Origin: Alphaproteobacteria bacterium
GTDB lineage: Bacteria > Pseudomonadota > Alphaproteobacteria > Rhodobacterales > Rhodobacteraceae
DNA: 64,000 bases
NCBI GenBank assembly: GCA_030428355.1
Contig: JAUIBL010000023.1
Span: forward strand, 1 to 64,000
Direction of reading: 5' to 3'
Position 1 is the first letter of the stretch. Each line of letters opens with the position of its first letter. The notes beneath the pieces were generated by a model. The model worked only from the letters and a program-made list of their open reading frames with translations, was not told where the DNA came from and did not search any database. Positions 26,742 to 36,188 of this stretch are shown in pieces. Position numbers and translations under genes: made by a program.

Positions 26742-27479
26742 ATGAAACCATTTCTGATCCTGCAACTGCGTCCCGAGGCCGAAGCGAGCGATGGCGAATT
26801 CGCGGCCTTTCTCGAAAAGGGCGGGCTGACCGAGGCCCAGGTGCATCGCGTCTGTCTGGACCGCGAGCCGCTGCCCGAGGGGCTGGACCTGTCGGATTAT
26901 GCCGGGGTGATCGTGGGCGGCGGGCCGGGCTGCGTTTCGGATGATCCGGCCACCAAAGCCCCGGTCGAGGCGCGGATCGAGGCGGAGATCCTGTCGCTCA
27001 TGCCCGAGATCACCAGGCGGGATGTGCCCTTCATGGGGTGCTGCTATGGCATCGGCATTCTGGGCCATCATCTGAGGGCCGAGGTGTCCAAGCGCCGCTA
27101 TGGCGAACCGGTGGGTCCGGTGACCTGCCGGGTGACGGTCGAGGGTGCGGCGGACCCGCTGGTGGCCGGGTTGCCGGGGGCATTCGACGCGTTTGTCGGG
27201 CACAAGGAGGCGGTGCAGGACCTGCCCGAGGGCTGTGTTCATCTTCTGGCATCCGACCCGTGCCCCTACCAGATGATCCGCTACGGGCAGAACGTCTATG
27301 CCACGCAGTTCCACCCCGAGGCGGATGCGGGTGTGTTCGAAGAGCGGATCCGGATTTACCGCCACAAAGGGTATTTCGCGCCCGAAACCGCCGATGATCT
27401 GATCGCCATGTGTCACGCCAGCGACGTGACTGTCCCGGTCGAAATCCTGCGTCGCTTCGTGGCGCGCTACGGCGGGTAG
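26742..27479 (+). CDS. Class I glutamine amidotransferase-like protein
   Basis: A 245-residue stand-alone amidotransferase domain of the GuaA-like type. The nucleophile elbow is G99-C100-C101-Y102-G103 (Cys101 in the G-x-C-x-G position), and the His-Glu pair lies in TQFHPEAD near residue 190. The N terminus [12 protein letters not shown] and [14 protein letters not shown] fit the family. Such proteins hydrolyse glutamine or, in some members, gamma-glutamyl compounds; the synthetase partner is not evident. I start at the ATG at 26742; the frame is open to 26655 but that part lacks family character. The stop codon is part of the first base of the following palindrome. Confidence 0.85.
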   Translation: MKPFLILQLRPEAEASDGEFAAFLEKGGLTEAQVHRVCLDREPLPEGLDLSDYAGVIVGGGPGCVSDDPATKAPVEARIEAEILSLMPEITRRDVPFMGCCYGIGILGHHLRAEVSKRRYGEPVGPVTCRVTVEGAADPLVAGLPGAFDAFVGHKEAVQDLPEGCVHLLASDPCPYQMIRYGQNVYATQFHPEADAGVFEERIRIYRHKGYFAPETADDLIAMCHASDVTVPVEILRRFVARYGG

Positions 27480-27517
27480 GGGTCCGTCGACGGACCCCTC
27501 CGATGCGTCGACGCAAC
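27479..27517. repeat. Double-palindrome element, copy 3
   Basis: First palindrome: perfect 20 bp at 27479-27498 (GGGGTCCGTCGACGGACCCC); its first base is the last base of the amidotransferase stop codon. Second: TGCGTCGACGCA core at 27504-27515 with imperfect outer arms (CGA/ACG). It lies between convergent genes, about 10 bases from the SLC13 gene stop codon. Confidence 0.8.
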
Positions 27518-27525
27518 GGCCGGCG

Positions 27526-29310
27526 TCAGAGCGGCCAGATCAGCGGAATGAGGGCTGAGGCCAGCATCCCCACGCTCAGGTTCAGCGGCACACCCACTTT
27601 GAGGAAGTCCGAAAACGCGTAGCCCCCGGGACCGTAGACCAGCGTGTTGGTCTGGTATCCGATGGGCGTCGCAAAGGCGCAGGACGCCGCCACCATCACA
27701 GCCACCACCAGCGGGCGGGGGTCGATCCCCATAACCTGCGCAAGGCCGATGGCAATTGGCGTGACCACCACCGCCACTGCATTGTTGCTGACCAGTTCGG
27801 TGAGCAGGCTGGTGAGCAGGTAAATCGCCCAGACGATGGCCCAGGGCGGCAGGTTCATCATGTAGGGTGCAAGGCCCTCGACAATGAGCGTCACCGCGCC
27901 TGAGGATTCGAGCGCGGCCCCGATGGCGAGCATTGCGAAAATAAGCGCCAGAAGCTGCCCTTCGACAAAGGAAAACGCCTCGTCCGAGTCCACACATTTT
28001 GTCAGCAGCACGACGGCAACAGCGATGATCGCCAGAGCAAGGATCGGGGTCACCCCAAACGCCGCCAGCAGCACAAGACCGGCAAGGGCCGCGATTGCGA
28101 TGGGGGCGTGGCTGCGCCGGTAGGCGCGGGCCGAGGGTTTGGCCACATCCACGAGGTTGAGTTCATCCGCCATGCGCTGGATGTCCTCGGGCGCACCTTC
28201 GATCAGCAGAGTGTCCCCTACGCGCACCACCAGATCGTCCAGTTGCCGGCCAATGTTCTGGTTCCGCCGATGCACCGCCAGCGGATAGACGCCGTAGCGC
28301 CGCCGCAGGCGCATCGCGCCCAGACGCCGTCCCACCATCTTGCAGACCGGGGTGATCAGCACTTCGACCGTTGTGGTCTCGACCGCCGAGACCTGATCCA
28401 CGCGGCGCAGTTCCTTGTTGCGCTGCAGGCTCAGGAGTTCCGTCATCTGCGTGCGCAGCACGACCCGGTCACCCACCTGCAGCGCCACGCCCTCCAGATT
28501 GCGCCGCAGCGAGGCATCGCCACGGATCACGTCGATCAGACGCACACCGTCGCGTTTGAAAAGCTGCACACCCTGCACTTCGCGGCCGATCAGGTTGCTG
28601 TCGGGCGGGATCACCGCCTCGGTGAAGAACTTCATCTTCGACCGGTCCGACAGCATGGCCGCCATGCTGGTGCGCTCTGGCAGCAGGTAGCGACCAAAGG
28701 CCCAGAGATAGAACATGCCCCAGGCAATCAGCACCACCGCAAGGGGTGTGACCTCGAAGATGGTGAACGGCTCCAACCCCTGCGCGCGGGCAACACCGTC
28801 GACCAACAGGTTGGTGGATGTGCCGATCAGCGTCAGCGTGCCGCCAAGGATCGCGGCATAGCTCAGCGGGATCAGCAGTTTCGACGGGGCCAGCCCCAAG
28901 GTTTTGGCCAGTTGCACAAAGAGCGGCAGCATGACCACCACCACGGGGGTGTTGTTCATGAAGGCCGAGGCCACGATCACCACGCCGATGATCCCCGCCA
29001 TCGCGCGTTTCGGGCTTTTCTGCACCGCCGATTGCGCCGCATTGGTGAAGGCGTTGAGCGCCCCGGTGCGCACCAAGGCCCCCATGACGAGGAACATCGC
29101 CGCAATGGTCCAGGGCGCGGGGTTCGACAGCACATCCAGCGCGTCCGCATAGGGTAGCACGCCGGTCGCCAGCAGGAAGGCCACACCGCCGATGGCCACC
29201 ACCTCGGTCGGGTAGCTTTCGCGCACGAAGAGCGCAAACATGACCGCCACGGTGCCAAGCGCCAGCAGGGCCTGTGTGGTCTGGTCGAGGTCGATCAGTG
29301 CGGTGAGCAC
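27526..29310 (-). CDS. SLC13-family permease with TrkA-C domains
   Basis: A 594-residue transporter of the SLC13/divalent anion:sodium symporter superfamily with about eleven helices split by two cytoplasmic RCK C-terminal (TrkA_C) domains (about 205-375; [20 protein letters not shown] and [19 protein letters not shown]). [14 protein letters not shown] and [20 protein letters not shown] are the two conserved symporter loops. Substrates in this group include sulfate, phosphate, taurine or dicarboxylates; the specificity cannot be told. The start is GTG at 29310, with AAGGAC about 9 bases upstream. It lies 18 bases after the next upstream gene's... stop on the same strand (29329), so it could be cotranscribed with the DMT exporter and ymdB-like gene. 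Confidence 0.88.
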   Translation of the reverse strand: MLTALIDLDQTTQALLALGTVAVMFALFVRESYPTEVVAIGGVAFLLATGVLPYADALDVLSNPAPWTIAAMFLVMGALVRTGALNAFTNAAQSAVQKSPKRAMAGIIGVVIVASAFMNNTPVVVVMLPLFVQLAKTLGLAPSKLLIPLSYAAILGGTLTLIGTSTNLLVDGVARAQGLEPFTIFEVTPLAVVLIAWGMFYLWAFGRYLLPERTSMAAMLSDRSKMKFFTEAVIPPDSNLIGREVQGVQLFKRDGVRLIDVIRGDASLRRNLEGVALQVGDRVVLRTQMTELLSLQRNKELRRVDQVSAVETTTVEVLITPVCKMVGRRLGAMRLRRRYGVYPLAVHRRNQNIGRQLDDLVVRVGDTLLIEGAPEDIQRMADELNLVDVAKPSARAYRRSHAPIAIAALAGLVLLAAFGVTPILALAIIAVAVVLLTKCVDSDEAFSFVEGQLLALIFAMLAIGAALESSGAVTLIVEGLAPYMMNLPPWAIVWAIYLLTSLLTELVSNNAVAVVVTPIAIGLAQVMGIDPRPLVVAVMVAASCAFATPIGYQTNTLVYGPGGYAFSDFLKVGVPLNLSVGMLASALIPLIWPL

Positions 29311-29328
29311 GGCTGCACGTCCTTCATG

Positions 29329-30294
29329 TCAGGCGGTCCCAGTCTGATCGGGTTCCAGTGGCGGAACAAGCACCGCTTTGGGGCGCGGCTGAACCAGCGC
29401 CAGCCCGCCCAGCATCACCGCGAGGGCTGCCCAGAAATAGGGCGAGTAGCTTTCGTTCAGGAACAGCATCGCCCATGTGACCCCGAAAAGCGTCACGAAA
29501 TAGCTGATCTGCACGGTGAACACCGCGCCCGCGCGTCCGACCAGCCAAACATAGGCGACATAGGCTGCAGCATGCAGAAGTGATGATGCGACGATGGCCA
29601 GATCCGGCGCACCCCACGGCCCACGCGGGTCGATGAACTGGCCTGTGAGCACGGCCAGCGGCAGGGTGATCACCGTGCCGACCAGCGAGGCACCGCAGAG
29701 CGTCTGAACCGGGTCCAGCACTCCCAGGCCCCAGCGGGCGACCACGCTGCTTTCCAGCGCATAGAAGAACGACGAGATCAGCGCGACGAAGACCCAGATC
29801 ACGGGAACCGAGGCGGGCAGGCTGGCCTCGGGCAGGATCAGCAGGCAGATGCCAGCAAAGCCAAGGCTCAGCCCCGCCAGCCTGCGCCAGCGGAACCGCT
29901 CCAGCCCGAAGGCGAGCGCGATGGGAAAGGCGATCATCGGGATCGAACTGAGCAGGATCGACAGCACGCCCGAGGGCAGGTGGATCGCGGCGGAATAGGA
30001 CGAGATGCCGGGCAGGACCGATCCGATCAGGGCAAGCGCCGTGTAGAGCGTCATGTCCCGTCGGGTGAAGCGCATGGGGGTGCCGCGCAGCACACAGACG
30101 AGGCCCAGCACCGCCGCGCCGATGCCCATCTGCCAGAACAGGATGCCGAAATGGCGATAGCCTTCGCTGACGGCGGTCTTGGCCAGCGGCTGCGTCGCCC
30201 CCCAGGCTGCGCCCGCGAGGATCAGGACGATCAGCGGCAGGGCGCGTGTCACGGCTTTGGTCTCATGGGGTGCTGGCCTGAAGACGGCCGCCAT
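29329..30294 (-). CDS. EamA-family (DMT) transporter
   Basis: A 321-residue integral membrane protein with two EamA repeats (about 18-150 and 165-300) and about ten helices. MRFTRRDMTLYTALALIGSV and PSGVLSILLSSIPMIAFPIALAFGLERF are typical of the family. The substrate is unknown. The start is uncertain: the ATG at 30294 overlaps the upstream ymdB-like gene by 32 bp, while a GTG at 30252 (followed by TRALPLIVLILAGAAWG) would begin right at the first helix; neither has a good Shine-Dalgarno. It is likely part of a minus-strand run with the phosphodiesterase gene and the SLC13 permease. Confidence 0.85.
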   Translation of the reverse strand: MAAVFRPAPHETKAVTRALPLIVLILAGAAWGATQPLAKTAVSEGYRHFGILFWQMGIGAAVLGLVCVLRGTPMRFTRRDMTLYTALALIGSVLPGISSYSAAIHLPSGVLSILLSSIPMIAFPIALAFGLERFRWRRLAGLSLGFAGICLLILPEASLPASVPVIWVFVALISSFFYALESSVVARWGLGVLDPVQTLCGASLVGTVITLPLAVLTGQFIDPRGPWGAPDLAIVASSLLHAAAYVAYVWLVGRAGAVFTVQISYFVTLFGVTWAMLFLNESYSPYFWAALAVMLGGLALVQPRPKAVLVPPLEPDQTGTA

Positions 30295-31075
30295 CCCGGA
30301 TCATGTGGATCGCGGTGGCCTTGCCGGTGCGGTCGTCGGTTTCCACCAGAACACCCGACAGTGTCGCCTCGCCCAAGGCCGGCTGGAAGCGGCCCTTGGC
30401 CATGCCGGTCACGAAGCGGCGCATCGGTTCGGTCTTTTCCATCCCGATCACCGAATTGTAGTCACCGCACATGCCCGCATCGGTGAGGTACCCGGTGCCT
30501 CCCGGCAGGATCTGTGCATCCCCCGTGGGCACATGGGTGTGCGTGCCGACCACAAGGCTGGCGCGGCCATCGCAGTAATGGCCCATCCCCATCTTTTCCG
30601 ACGTCGCCTCGCAATGCATGTCCACAAGGATCATCTGCGCCTGACCGCCCAAGGGGTGCGCCCGCAGCACCGCGTCAACCGCCGAGAACGGATCGTCGAA
30701 GGCGCGTTTCATGAAGACCTGACCCAGCACCTGCAGCACGAGGATCTTGCGGCCCCGCGCATCGGTGAACAGGCGATGGCCGCGACCGGGGGCCTGTTTG
30801 GCAAAGTTCAGGGGTCGCAGGATGCGCGGTTCGTTCTCGATATAGGACAGCATGTCTTTCTGATCGAAGGCGTGATCGCCCAGCGTCAGGCAGTCGACCC
30901 CGGCTTTCAGCAACGCGTCGGCATGCGCCCCCGACAGGCCCACACCGCTTGAGGCGTTTTCGCCGTTCACGACGCAGAAATCGACCTTGAGCCGGGTTTT
31001 CAGCTCGGGCAGCCGCTCGGTTATCGCGGTGCGGCCCGCGCGGCCCATGATGTCGCCAAGGAAAAGTGTTCTCAT
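30263..31075 (-). CDS. YmdB-type metallophosphoesterase (TIGR00282 family)
   Basis: A 270-residue metallophosphoesterase. Metal-binding motifs appear in order: GDIMGRAGR at 8-16, NGENASSG near 39, GDHAFDQK near 67, DMHCEATSEK near 152 and GTHTHVPTGDAQILP near 180, all typical of the YmdB family, whose Bacillus member is a 2',3'-cyclic-AMP phosphodiesterase affecting sporulation and motility. I start at the ATG at 31075 (MRTLFLGDIMG); the frame is open to 31141 inside the repeat region. Its 3' end overlaps the DMT gene. A four-palindrome element lies 60-150 bp upstream, before the xseA stop codon. Confidence 0.9.
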   Translation of the reverse strand: MRTLFLGDIMGRAGRTAITERLPELKTRLKVDFCVVNGENASSGVGLSGAHADALLKAGVDCLTLGDHAFDQKDMLSYIENEPRILRPLNFAKQAPGRGHRLFTDARGRKILVLQVLGQVFMKRAFDDPFSAVDAVLRAHPLGGQAQMILVDMHCEATSEKMGMGHYCDGRASLVVGTHTHVPTGDAQILPGGTGYLTDAGMCGDYNSVIGMEKTEPMRRFVTGMAKGRFQPALGEATLSGVLVETDDRTGKATAIHMIRDGGRLQASTP

Positions 31076-31135
31076 AGGCAGAGGATTAGAGCGGTGGTCC
31101 GGGAAAGCAAAGAGGCAAACCGGGCGCGGGTGACA

Positions 31136-31222
31136 CCGCATTTCGAAACGCGGTGGGAAAAGCCCATTCGAATGGGCTTTGAAGCGGCGTCGACGCCGCT
31201 TGGTAGCGATTTCGAAATCGCT
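31136..31222. repeat. Palindrome element, copy 4 (four palindromes)
   Basis: Four palindromes in 87 bp: 31136-31153 (CCGCATTTCGAAACGCGG, one mismatch), 31159-31180 (perfect 22 bp, core GCCCATTCGAATGGGC), 31182-31201 (perfect, AAGCGGCGTCGACGCCGCTT) and 31205-31222 (perfect, AGCGATTTCGAAATCGCT). Every centre is TCGA. It lies between two minus-strand genes, 12 bases after the xseA stop codon. Confidence 0.85.
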
Positions 31223-31234
31223 TCGGCGCGGTGA

Positions 31235-32785
31235 TCAGAAGAGCGATCCCTGTTCCGGCGGTTTCGGCTTGGACCGCGCTGCAGGTTTCGCGCCCGCCGC
31301 CCCGACGGTCATGCGCCCATCGGCGAATTCAATCTCCAGCGCCGTGGCCTTCTGCGCGGCCACCTGCGTCGTCACCACCGCGCCGTCGCCGCGCACAACC
31401 GCATAGCCGCGTTTGAGCGTTTCCTTGTAGCCCAGCGTTTCCCGCAACCGGTCAAGCGCCGTCAGCCGCGACCGCCAATCCTTGACCTGTGCTTGCCCGG
31501 CACTCGACAGCCGCCGGGTCAGCGCCTCCAGCCGGTCGCGTTTGACCGCCAGATCCCGTTCGATGGGTTTCAGCGTCAGCCGGTCCGCCCGTCGCGCCAG
31601 TGCCTCGCGCTTGGTCTCCACCACGCGCGACAGACCAGGGGCCAGCCGCATGGCGCTCTGATTGAACCGCCTGCGTTGCTCGGCCAAAGCGCGGGACAGG
31701 AGTGATGGGCGCAGAGAGGCAGCCGCCTCGATGAGCCGCCCGCGCCGCAGATCGACCGAGCGGGTCAGGGCGCGCGGCAGACGGTCCGCCATCAGGTCGA
31801 GCCGCTGCGTCGGTCCGGACAGAAGCGCATCGGGCCGGGGCAGGGCGCGGGCGAGATCGCGCAGGCGCTGGTCGCGGGTCTGCATCCGCTGCGACACCGC
31901 GCGGGTCATGCGGGCCTGTTGGTCGCCGACCCAGCCCAGCAGTTCCAGCCGCACCGGCACCGCGATCTCTGCCGCCGCCGTAGGCGTCGGCGCGCGTTGG
32001 TCGGACACGAAATCGATCAGGGTGGTGTCGGTCTCATGCCCCACCGCCGAGATGAGCGGAATGTCCGAGGCCGCCGCCGCGCGTGCGACGATCTCTTCGT
32101 TGAACCCCCAGAGGTCTTCGATGCTGCCACCCCCACGCGCGACAATCAGTAGGTCGGGCCGGGGCAGGGCCCCGCCCGGTGTCAGCGCGTTGAAACCCGC
32201 AATCGCGCGGGCGACCTCGGGCGCACAGGCGGCACCCTGAACGGCCACCGGCCAGACCAGCACCTTGCGCGGAAAGCGGTCGCGCAGGCGGTGCAGGATG
32301 TCCCGGATCACCGCGCCGGAGGGCGATGTGATCACGCCAATGATGTCGGGCAGATAGGGCAGTTCCTTCTTGCGCGCGGGATCGAACAGCCCTTCGGCGG
32401 CCAGAGCCTTCTTGCGCTTTTCCAGCATCGCCATCAGCGCGCCTTCGCCCGCGACGGTCACCTCGTCGACGTTGAGGTTGTATTTGGACTGTCCGCCAAA
32501 CGCCGTCATTCGCCCGGTGACGACCACCTCCAGCCCTTCCTCTGGGATCACGGAAAGCTGCGAGACCTGACCTTTCCACGTGGTGCAGGCTAGCACGCTC
32601 CGGTCGTCCTTTACGTCATAGTAGAGATGCCCCGACCGCGCTGTGAACACGCGCCCCACCTCGCCGCGCACGCGGATGCGGCCGAATTGATCCTCCAGCG
32701 TTTTCTTCACTGCACCCGAGACTTCGGACACGGTGTATTCCGGCATGTTCTGCCCCGGACGCGGATCGTCGATCAGATCGGACAT
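31235..32785 (-). CDS. xseA: Exodeoxyribonuclease VII large subunit
   Basis: Catalytic subunit of exonuclease VII, which degrades single-stranded DNA into oligonucleotides. The 516 residues show an N-terminal OB-fold (about 12-110, YTVSEVSGAVKKTLEDQFGRIRVRGEV), the catalytic domain with GVITSPSGAVIRDILHRL and the highly conserved RGGGSIEDLWGFNEE and SAVGHETDTTLIDFVSDQRAPTP, followed by a long basic coiled-coil (about 290-450). The ATG at 32785 gives the expected MSDLIDDP start; the frame extends to 32806. The small subunit gene xseB is not in the window. Divergent from purD. Confidence 0.95.
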   Translation of the reverse strand: MSDLIDDPRPGQNMPEYTVSEVSGAVKKTLEDQFGRIRVRGEVGRVFTARSGHLYYDVKDDRSVLACTTWKGQVSQLSVIPEEGLEVVVTGRMTAFGGQSKYNLNVDEVTVAGEGALMAMLEKRKKALAAEGLFDPARKKELPYLPDIIGVITSPSGAVIRDILHRLRDRFPRKVLVWPVAVQGAACAPEVARAIAGFNALTPGGALPRPDLLIVARGGGSIEDLWGFNEEIVARAAAASDIPLISAVGHETDTTLIDFVSDQRAPTPTAAAEIAVPVRLELLGWVGDQQARMTRAVSQRMQTRDQRLRDLARALPRPDALLSGPTQRLDLMADRLPRALTRSVDLRRGRLIEAAASLRPSLLSRALAEQRRRFNQSAMRLAPGLSRVVETKREALARRADRLTLKPIERDLAVKRDRLEALTRRLSSAGQAQVKDWRSRLTALDRLRETLGYKETLKRGYAVVRGDGAVVTTQVAAQKATALEIEFADGRMTVGAAGAKPAARSKPKPPEQGSLF

Positions 32786-32855
32786 ATGGCCTCGCTTGCG
32801 CTTCACTCACCCTGACCCTAGAACGCGCGAAACCGAAGGTGAAGACGGAGCGCCC

Positions 32856-34118
32856 ATGAACATTCTCATCCTTGGCAGCGGCGGGCGTGAACATGCGCTG
32901 GCATGGGCCGTGATGCAGAACCCCAAATGCGACCGGCTGATCGTGGCACCGGGCAATGCCGGGGTCGCGATGATCGCCGAATGCGCGGCCCTGGACATCG
33001 AGGACGGCGGCGCGGTGGTCACATTCGCCGAAGAGAACAGCATCGACTTCGTGATCGTCGGCCCCGAAGCGCCGCTGGCGGCCGGTGTTGCGGATCGCCT
33101 GCGCGACGCGGGTCTGCTGGTCTTTGGCCCGTCCGCCGAAGCGGCCCGGTTGGAGGCTTCCAAGAGCTTCACCAAGGAAATCTGCGATGCGGCCAACGCA
33201 CCGACTGCGGCCTACGGGCATTTCACCGATGCGGATGCGGCCAAAGCTTATGTCCGCGCACAGGGTGCGCCGATCGTGGTCAAGGCCGATGGTCTGGCTG
33301 CCGGCAAGGGCGTGATCATCGCGGAAACCGTGGCCGAGGCCGAAGCCGCCATCGACGACATGTTTGGCGGTGCGTTCGGCGTGGCCGGGGCCGAGGTGGT
33401 GATCGAGGAATTCATGCAGGGCGAGGAAGCGTCGTTCTTCGTTCTCTGTGACGGCACCGACGTGCTGCCCATCGGCTCCGCGCAGGACCACAAGCGTGTG
33501 GGCGAGGGCGATACCGGTCTCAACACCGGCGGCATGGGGGCCTATTCCCCTGCACCGGTGCTGACCGACGCCATCGCGCAGACGGCGCTGGACCAGATCA
33601 TCAAGCCGACCATGGCCGAGATGGCCAAACGCGGCGCGCCCTATAAGGGTGTGCTTTATGCCGGGCTGATGATCGAAAACGGCCAGCCCCGGCTGGTGGA
33701 ATACAATGTCCGCTTCGGCGATCCGGAATGTCAGGTGCTGATGATGCGGCTGGGCGCACAGGCGATGGACCTGATGCATGCCTGTGCCGAGGGGCGTCTG
33801 GCCGAGGCGCGGGTGAACTGGGCCGACGATCATGCCATGACCGTGGTTCTCGCAGCGAACGGCTATCCCGGCAGCTACGAAAAGGGCAGCGTGATCGGCG
33901 GGCTGGACGCATTGCCCGAGGACAGCTTTCAGATGATGTTCCACGCGGGCACCACCGAACAGGACGGCAAGATCACCGCAACCGGGGGGCGAGTGCTGAA
34001 CGCCACCGCACGGGGCGCCACGCTGCAGGAGGCGCGGGACCGCGCCTATGCGATGGTCGATCAGGTGACCTGGCCCGAGGGCTTCTGCCGTCGCGACATC
34101 GGCTGGCGGGCGCTCTGA
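32856..34118 (+). CDS. purD: Phosphoribosylamine-glycine ligase
   Basis: Adds glycine to phosphoribosylamine with ATP (second step of purine synthesis). The 420 residues match the family: [18 protein letters not shown] start, ATP-grasp signature [46 protein letters not shown], the metal-binding region ARLGAQ-like [16 protein letters not shown], and the C-terminal [14 protein letters not shown] at 32856 has ACGGAG upstream at good spacing; the open frame upstream to 32733 is the antisense of xseA. It is followed after one base by a LysE-type exporter gene, so the two are probably cotranscribed. Confidence 0.97.
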   Translation: MNILILGSGGREHALAWAVMQNPKCDRLIVAPGNAGVAMIAECAALDIEDGGAVVTFAEENSIDFVIVGPEAPLAAGVADRLRDAGLLVFGPSAEAARLEASKSFTKEICDAANAPTAAYGHFTDADAAKAYVRAQGAPIVVKADGLAAGKGVIIAETVAEAEAAIDDMFGGAFGVAGAEVVIEEFMQGEEASFFVLCDGTDVLPIGSAQDHKRVGEGDTGLNTGGMGAYSPAPVLTDAIAQTALDQIIKPTMAEMAKRGAPYKGVLYAGLMIENGQPRLVEYNVRFGDPECQVLMMRLGAQAMDLMHACAEGRLAEARVNWADDHAMTVVLAANGYPGSYEKGSVIGGLDALPEDSFQMMFHAGTTEQDGKITATGGRVLNATARGATLQEARDRAYAMVDQVTWPEGFCRRDIGWRAL

Positions 34119-34119
34119 T

Positions 34120-34713
34120 ATGACCACCGCACTGGCCGGGTTTGCGCTTGGCCTGTCCCTGATCCTTGCTATCGGTGCGCAGAACGCCTTTGTCCTGCGG
34201 CAGGGATTGCTGCGATCCCATGTGTTTGCCGTTTGCCTGACCTGTGCGCTGTCCGATGCGATCCTGATCGCTGCGGGGGTCGCCGGGTTCGGTGCGTTGA
34301 CGCAGGCGATCCCCGGTCTCGAACTGGCGATGCGGCTTCTGGGGGCGGCGTTCCTGATCTGGTACGGTGCGCGCACGCTGCTCAGCGCGTGGCGTGGTGG
34401 GCAGGTGATGCCGACGGGGCAGGCGGTGGGATCACTCCGCACGGCGTTGCTGACCTGTCTCGCGCTGACATGGCTCAACCCGCATGTCTATCTCGATACG
34501 GTGGTGCTGCTGGGGGCGGTGGCGGCACAATACGAGGACCGGCTGAACTTCGCGCTGGGCGCGATGACTGCGAGCTTCGTGTTTTTCTTTTCGCTAGGCT
34601 ACGGCGCGCGCCTGCTTGCGCCATTTTTCGCCAAGCCGCGGGCATGGCAGGTGCTGGACGTGATCATCGGCATCGTCATGTGGGCCATCGCGGCGAAACT
34701 TCTGCTGATGTAG
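34120..34713 (+). CDS. LysE/ArgO-family amino acid exporter
   Basis: A 197-residue inner-membrane protein with about six helices. GFALGLSLILAIGAQNAFVLRQGL at the N terminus is the LysE/ArgO signature, and the loop TWLNPHVYLDTVVLLGAVA is also characteristic of the ArgO branch. It likely exports basic amino acids such as arginine or lysine, or their toxic analogues. It starts one base after the purD stop codon. A LysG/ArgP-type regulator, often adjacent in other bacteria, is not seen here. Confidence 0.88.
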   Translation: MTTALAGFALGLSLILAIGAQNAFVLRQGLLRSHVFAVCLTCALSDAILIAAGVAGFGALTQAIPGLELAMRLLGAAFLIWYGARTLLSAWRGGQVMPTGQAVGSLRTALLTCLALTWLNPHVYLDTVVLLGAVAAQYEDRLNFALGAMTASFVFFFSLGYGARLLAPFFAKPRAWQVLDVIIGIVMWAIAAKLLLM

Positions 34714-34730
34714 GGGAAAGGGCTGTCATT

Positions 34731-34747
34731 CTCGGGTGCGACCCGAG
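34731..34747 (+). other. Short hairpin between exporter genes
   Basis: A perfect 6-bp stem CTCGGG / CCCGAG with a TGCGA loop, 18 bases after the LysE-type gene stop. No T-run follows (GACATTTGG), so it is a weak terminator at best; the right arm also supplies the GAGG that may serve the next gene's TTG start. Confidence 0.3.
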
Positions 34748-34752
34748 GACAT

Positions 34753-35766
34753 TTGGACAAAAAGATCCTCACATCGCGCCCGAGGAGGATGGTAAACTCC
34801 CGCGATGCCCCTCTTGCACTTCCCGCAGCCTTCCGTTCCAGTGTCGGCATGGTCGCTGCGTCGTCATCCCAGAACATCGGCAATCCCGTCAAAGGCATCT
34901 TCTGGATGATCGTGACAGGCATGTGCTTTGTTGCGGTCACGGCCTTGGTCAAGACGCTGGGCGGGCGCATCCCGGCGGCCGAGTCGGCGTTTCTGCGGTA
35001 TGTGATCGGTCTGGTGTTCCTGATCCCGGTCTGGCGCGAGCTGATGGCGATCAGGCTGACGCCCCGGCAGAAAAAGCTCTTTGGCCTGCGTGGCATCGTA
35101 CACACGCTGGGTGTGATCCTGTGGTTCTATGCCATGGCGCGGATTCCCATCGCCGAGGTGACGGCGATGAATTACCTCAATCCGGTCTATGTCTCGATCC
35201 TCGCGGTGTTCCTCTTGGGCGAGAAAATGGCCCTGCGGCGCGTACTGGCAGTCATTGCGGCTCTTGCGGGATCGCTGATCATCCTGCGGCCCGGCTTTCG
35301 CGAACTTGATCTTGGCCACCTCGCGATGCTGGGTACGGCCTTGTTCTTTGCGGGCAGCTACCTGATCGCCAAGATCATGTCGGGTGAGGTGCCCGCAAGC
35401 CTTGTGGTCGCGGTACTGTCGATCACGGTGACGATCGGGCTTGCCCCCTTTGCCTTTGCCGTCTGGGTCACGCCGAGCCTTGCCGATCTGGCGATCCTTG
35501 CGGCTGTTGCCTGTTTCGCAACGGCGGGACATTACACCATGACGCTGGCCTTTGCGGCGGCTCCCGTGACCGTCACGCAGCCTGTCACCTTTCTTCAGCT
35601 CGTGTGGTCGGTCCTTGTGGGTGCGTTGTTCTTTGCCGAACCGGTGGACCCCTGGGTGATCCTCGGTGGTGGAATAATCATGGCGGCGGTGGTGTTCATC
35701 ACATGGCGGGAAGCCGTGCTGCGCAAGTCGCATCGCACGCCTTTGGTCAATGAAACAAAAGGTTAA
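34753..35766 (+). CDS. EamA-family (DMT) transporter
   Basis: A 337-residue (or shorter) DMT exporter with two EamA repeats (about 45-175 and 190-320) and about ten helices. AMARIPIAEVTAMNYLNPVYVSILAVFLLGE and APVTVTQPVTFLQLVWSVLVGALFF are the typical repeat ends. The substrate is unknown. The start is unsettled: a TTG at 34753 has GAGG four bases upstream; an ATG at 34789 abuts GAGGAGG; an ATG at 34849 starts closest to the first membrane helix. The first 45 residues are not conserved-looking. The gene follows the LysE-type exporter but a small hairpin separates them. Confidence 0.82.
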   Translation: MDKKILTSRPRRMVNSRDAPLALPAAFRSSVGMVAASSSQNIGNPVKGIFWMIVTGMCFVAVTALVKTLGGRIPAAESAFLRYVIGLVFLIPVWRELMAIRLTPRQKKLFGLRGIVHTLGVILWFYAMARIPIAEVTAMNYLNPVYVSILAVFLLGEKMALRRVLAVIAALAGSLIILRPGFRELDLGHLAMLGTALFFAGSYLIAKIMSGEVPASLVVAVLSITVTIGLAPFAFAVWVTPSLADLAILAAVACFATAGHYTMTLAFAAAPVTVTQPVTFLQLVWSVLVGALFFAEPVDPWVILGGGIIMAAVVFITWREAVLRKSHRTPLVNETKG

Positions 35767-35841
35767 TCGGACCAAAACGCCGATTGCATGGACTTTCCGA
35801 ACAATCGACTCTGCATTGTTTCGATTTCCGCAAAAAACCGG

Positions 35842-35858
35842 GTTTGGTTCCAAAATTG
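35842..35858. promoter_or_regulatory. Overlapping palindromes upstream of small gene
   Basis: TTTGGTTCCAAA (35842-35853) overlaps CCAAAATTGG (35849-35858) in an A/T-rich spacer of about 140 bp between the DMT gene and the 65-residue gene. A TATA-like CATAAT (35860-35865) follows directly. The layout suggests an operator over a promoter; the binding protein is unknown. Confidence 0.35.
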
Positions 35859-35908
35859 GTCATAATCGACGGCGACAAATGGGGCAGGTAACGTATGAGG
35901 ACACACCC

Positions 35909-36106
35909 ATGTTTGCTGAAACCACCTCTGGCCCCGATCTGGGCGAACTGCGTCACTTCCTTGTGGCGGAACGTCAGAAGACCCTGTCGGACACCGAATG
36001 GAAATTCCGCATGCGCGGCTATGGCTACCACGTGAAGCGCGTCGATGGCGGCGTGATGGTGGCCCGGCTCCCCAAGAACGAGATCCTGGGCTGCGTAAAG
36101 ATGTGA
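35909..36106 (+). CDS. Small conserved protein of unknown function
   Basis: A 65-residue soluble protein that I do not recognise by name, though similar small ORFs occur in roseobacters. It is rich in charged and aromatic residues (ELRHFLVAERQKTLSDTEW, then FRMRGYGYHVKRVDGGVMV, ending LPKNEILGCVKM), reads as a compact alpha/beta fold and has no membrane helix. The ATG at 35909 is chosen for the GAGG about 9 bases upstream; in-frame starts at 35879 and 35750 exist. It is preceded by an A/T-rich spacer with overlapping palindromes, so it may be individually regulated. Confidence 0.65.
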   Translation: MFAETTSGPDLGELRHFLVAERQKTLSDTEWKFRMRGYGYHVKRVDGGVMVARLPKNEILGCVKM

Positions 36107-36188
36107 TCTGCGGGTCGTCCTGTCCGGGCGGCCTTTTGTCCATCTGATCCATCTCGCTCTTGCGACCGGGCTTTGCTATGTCCGGTGC

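Noticed and set aside
25878-27416. A 512-codon minus-strand ORF containing YebC
   Set aside because: The extension before the [11 protein letters not shown] start is antisense to the amidotransferase gene; YebC proteins are about 245 residues.
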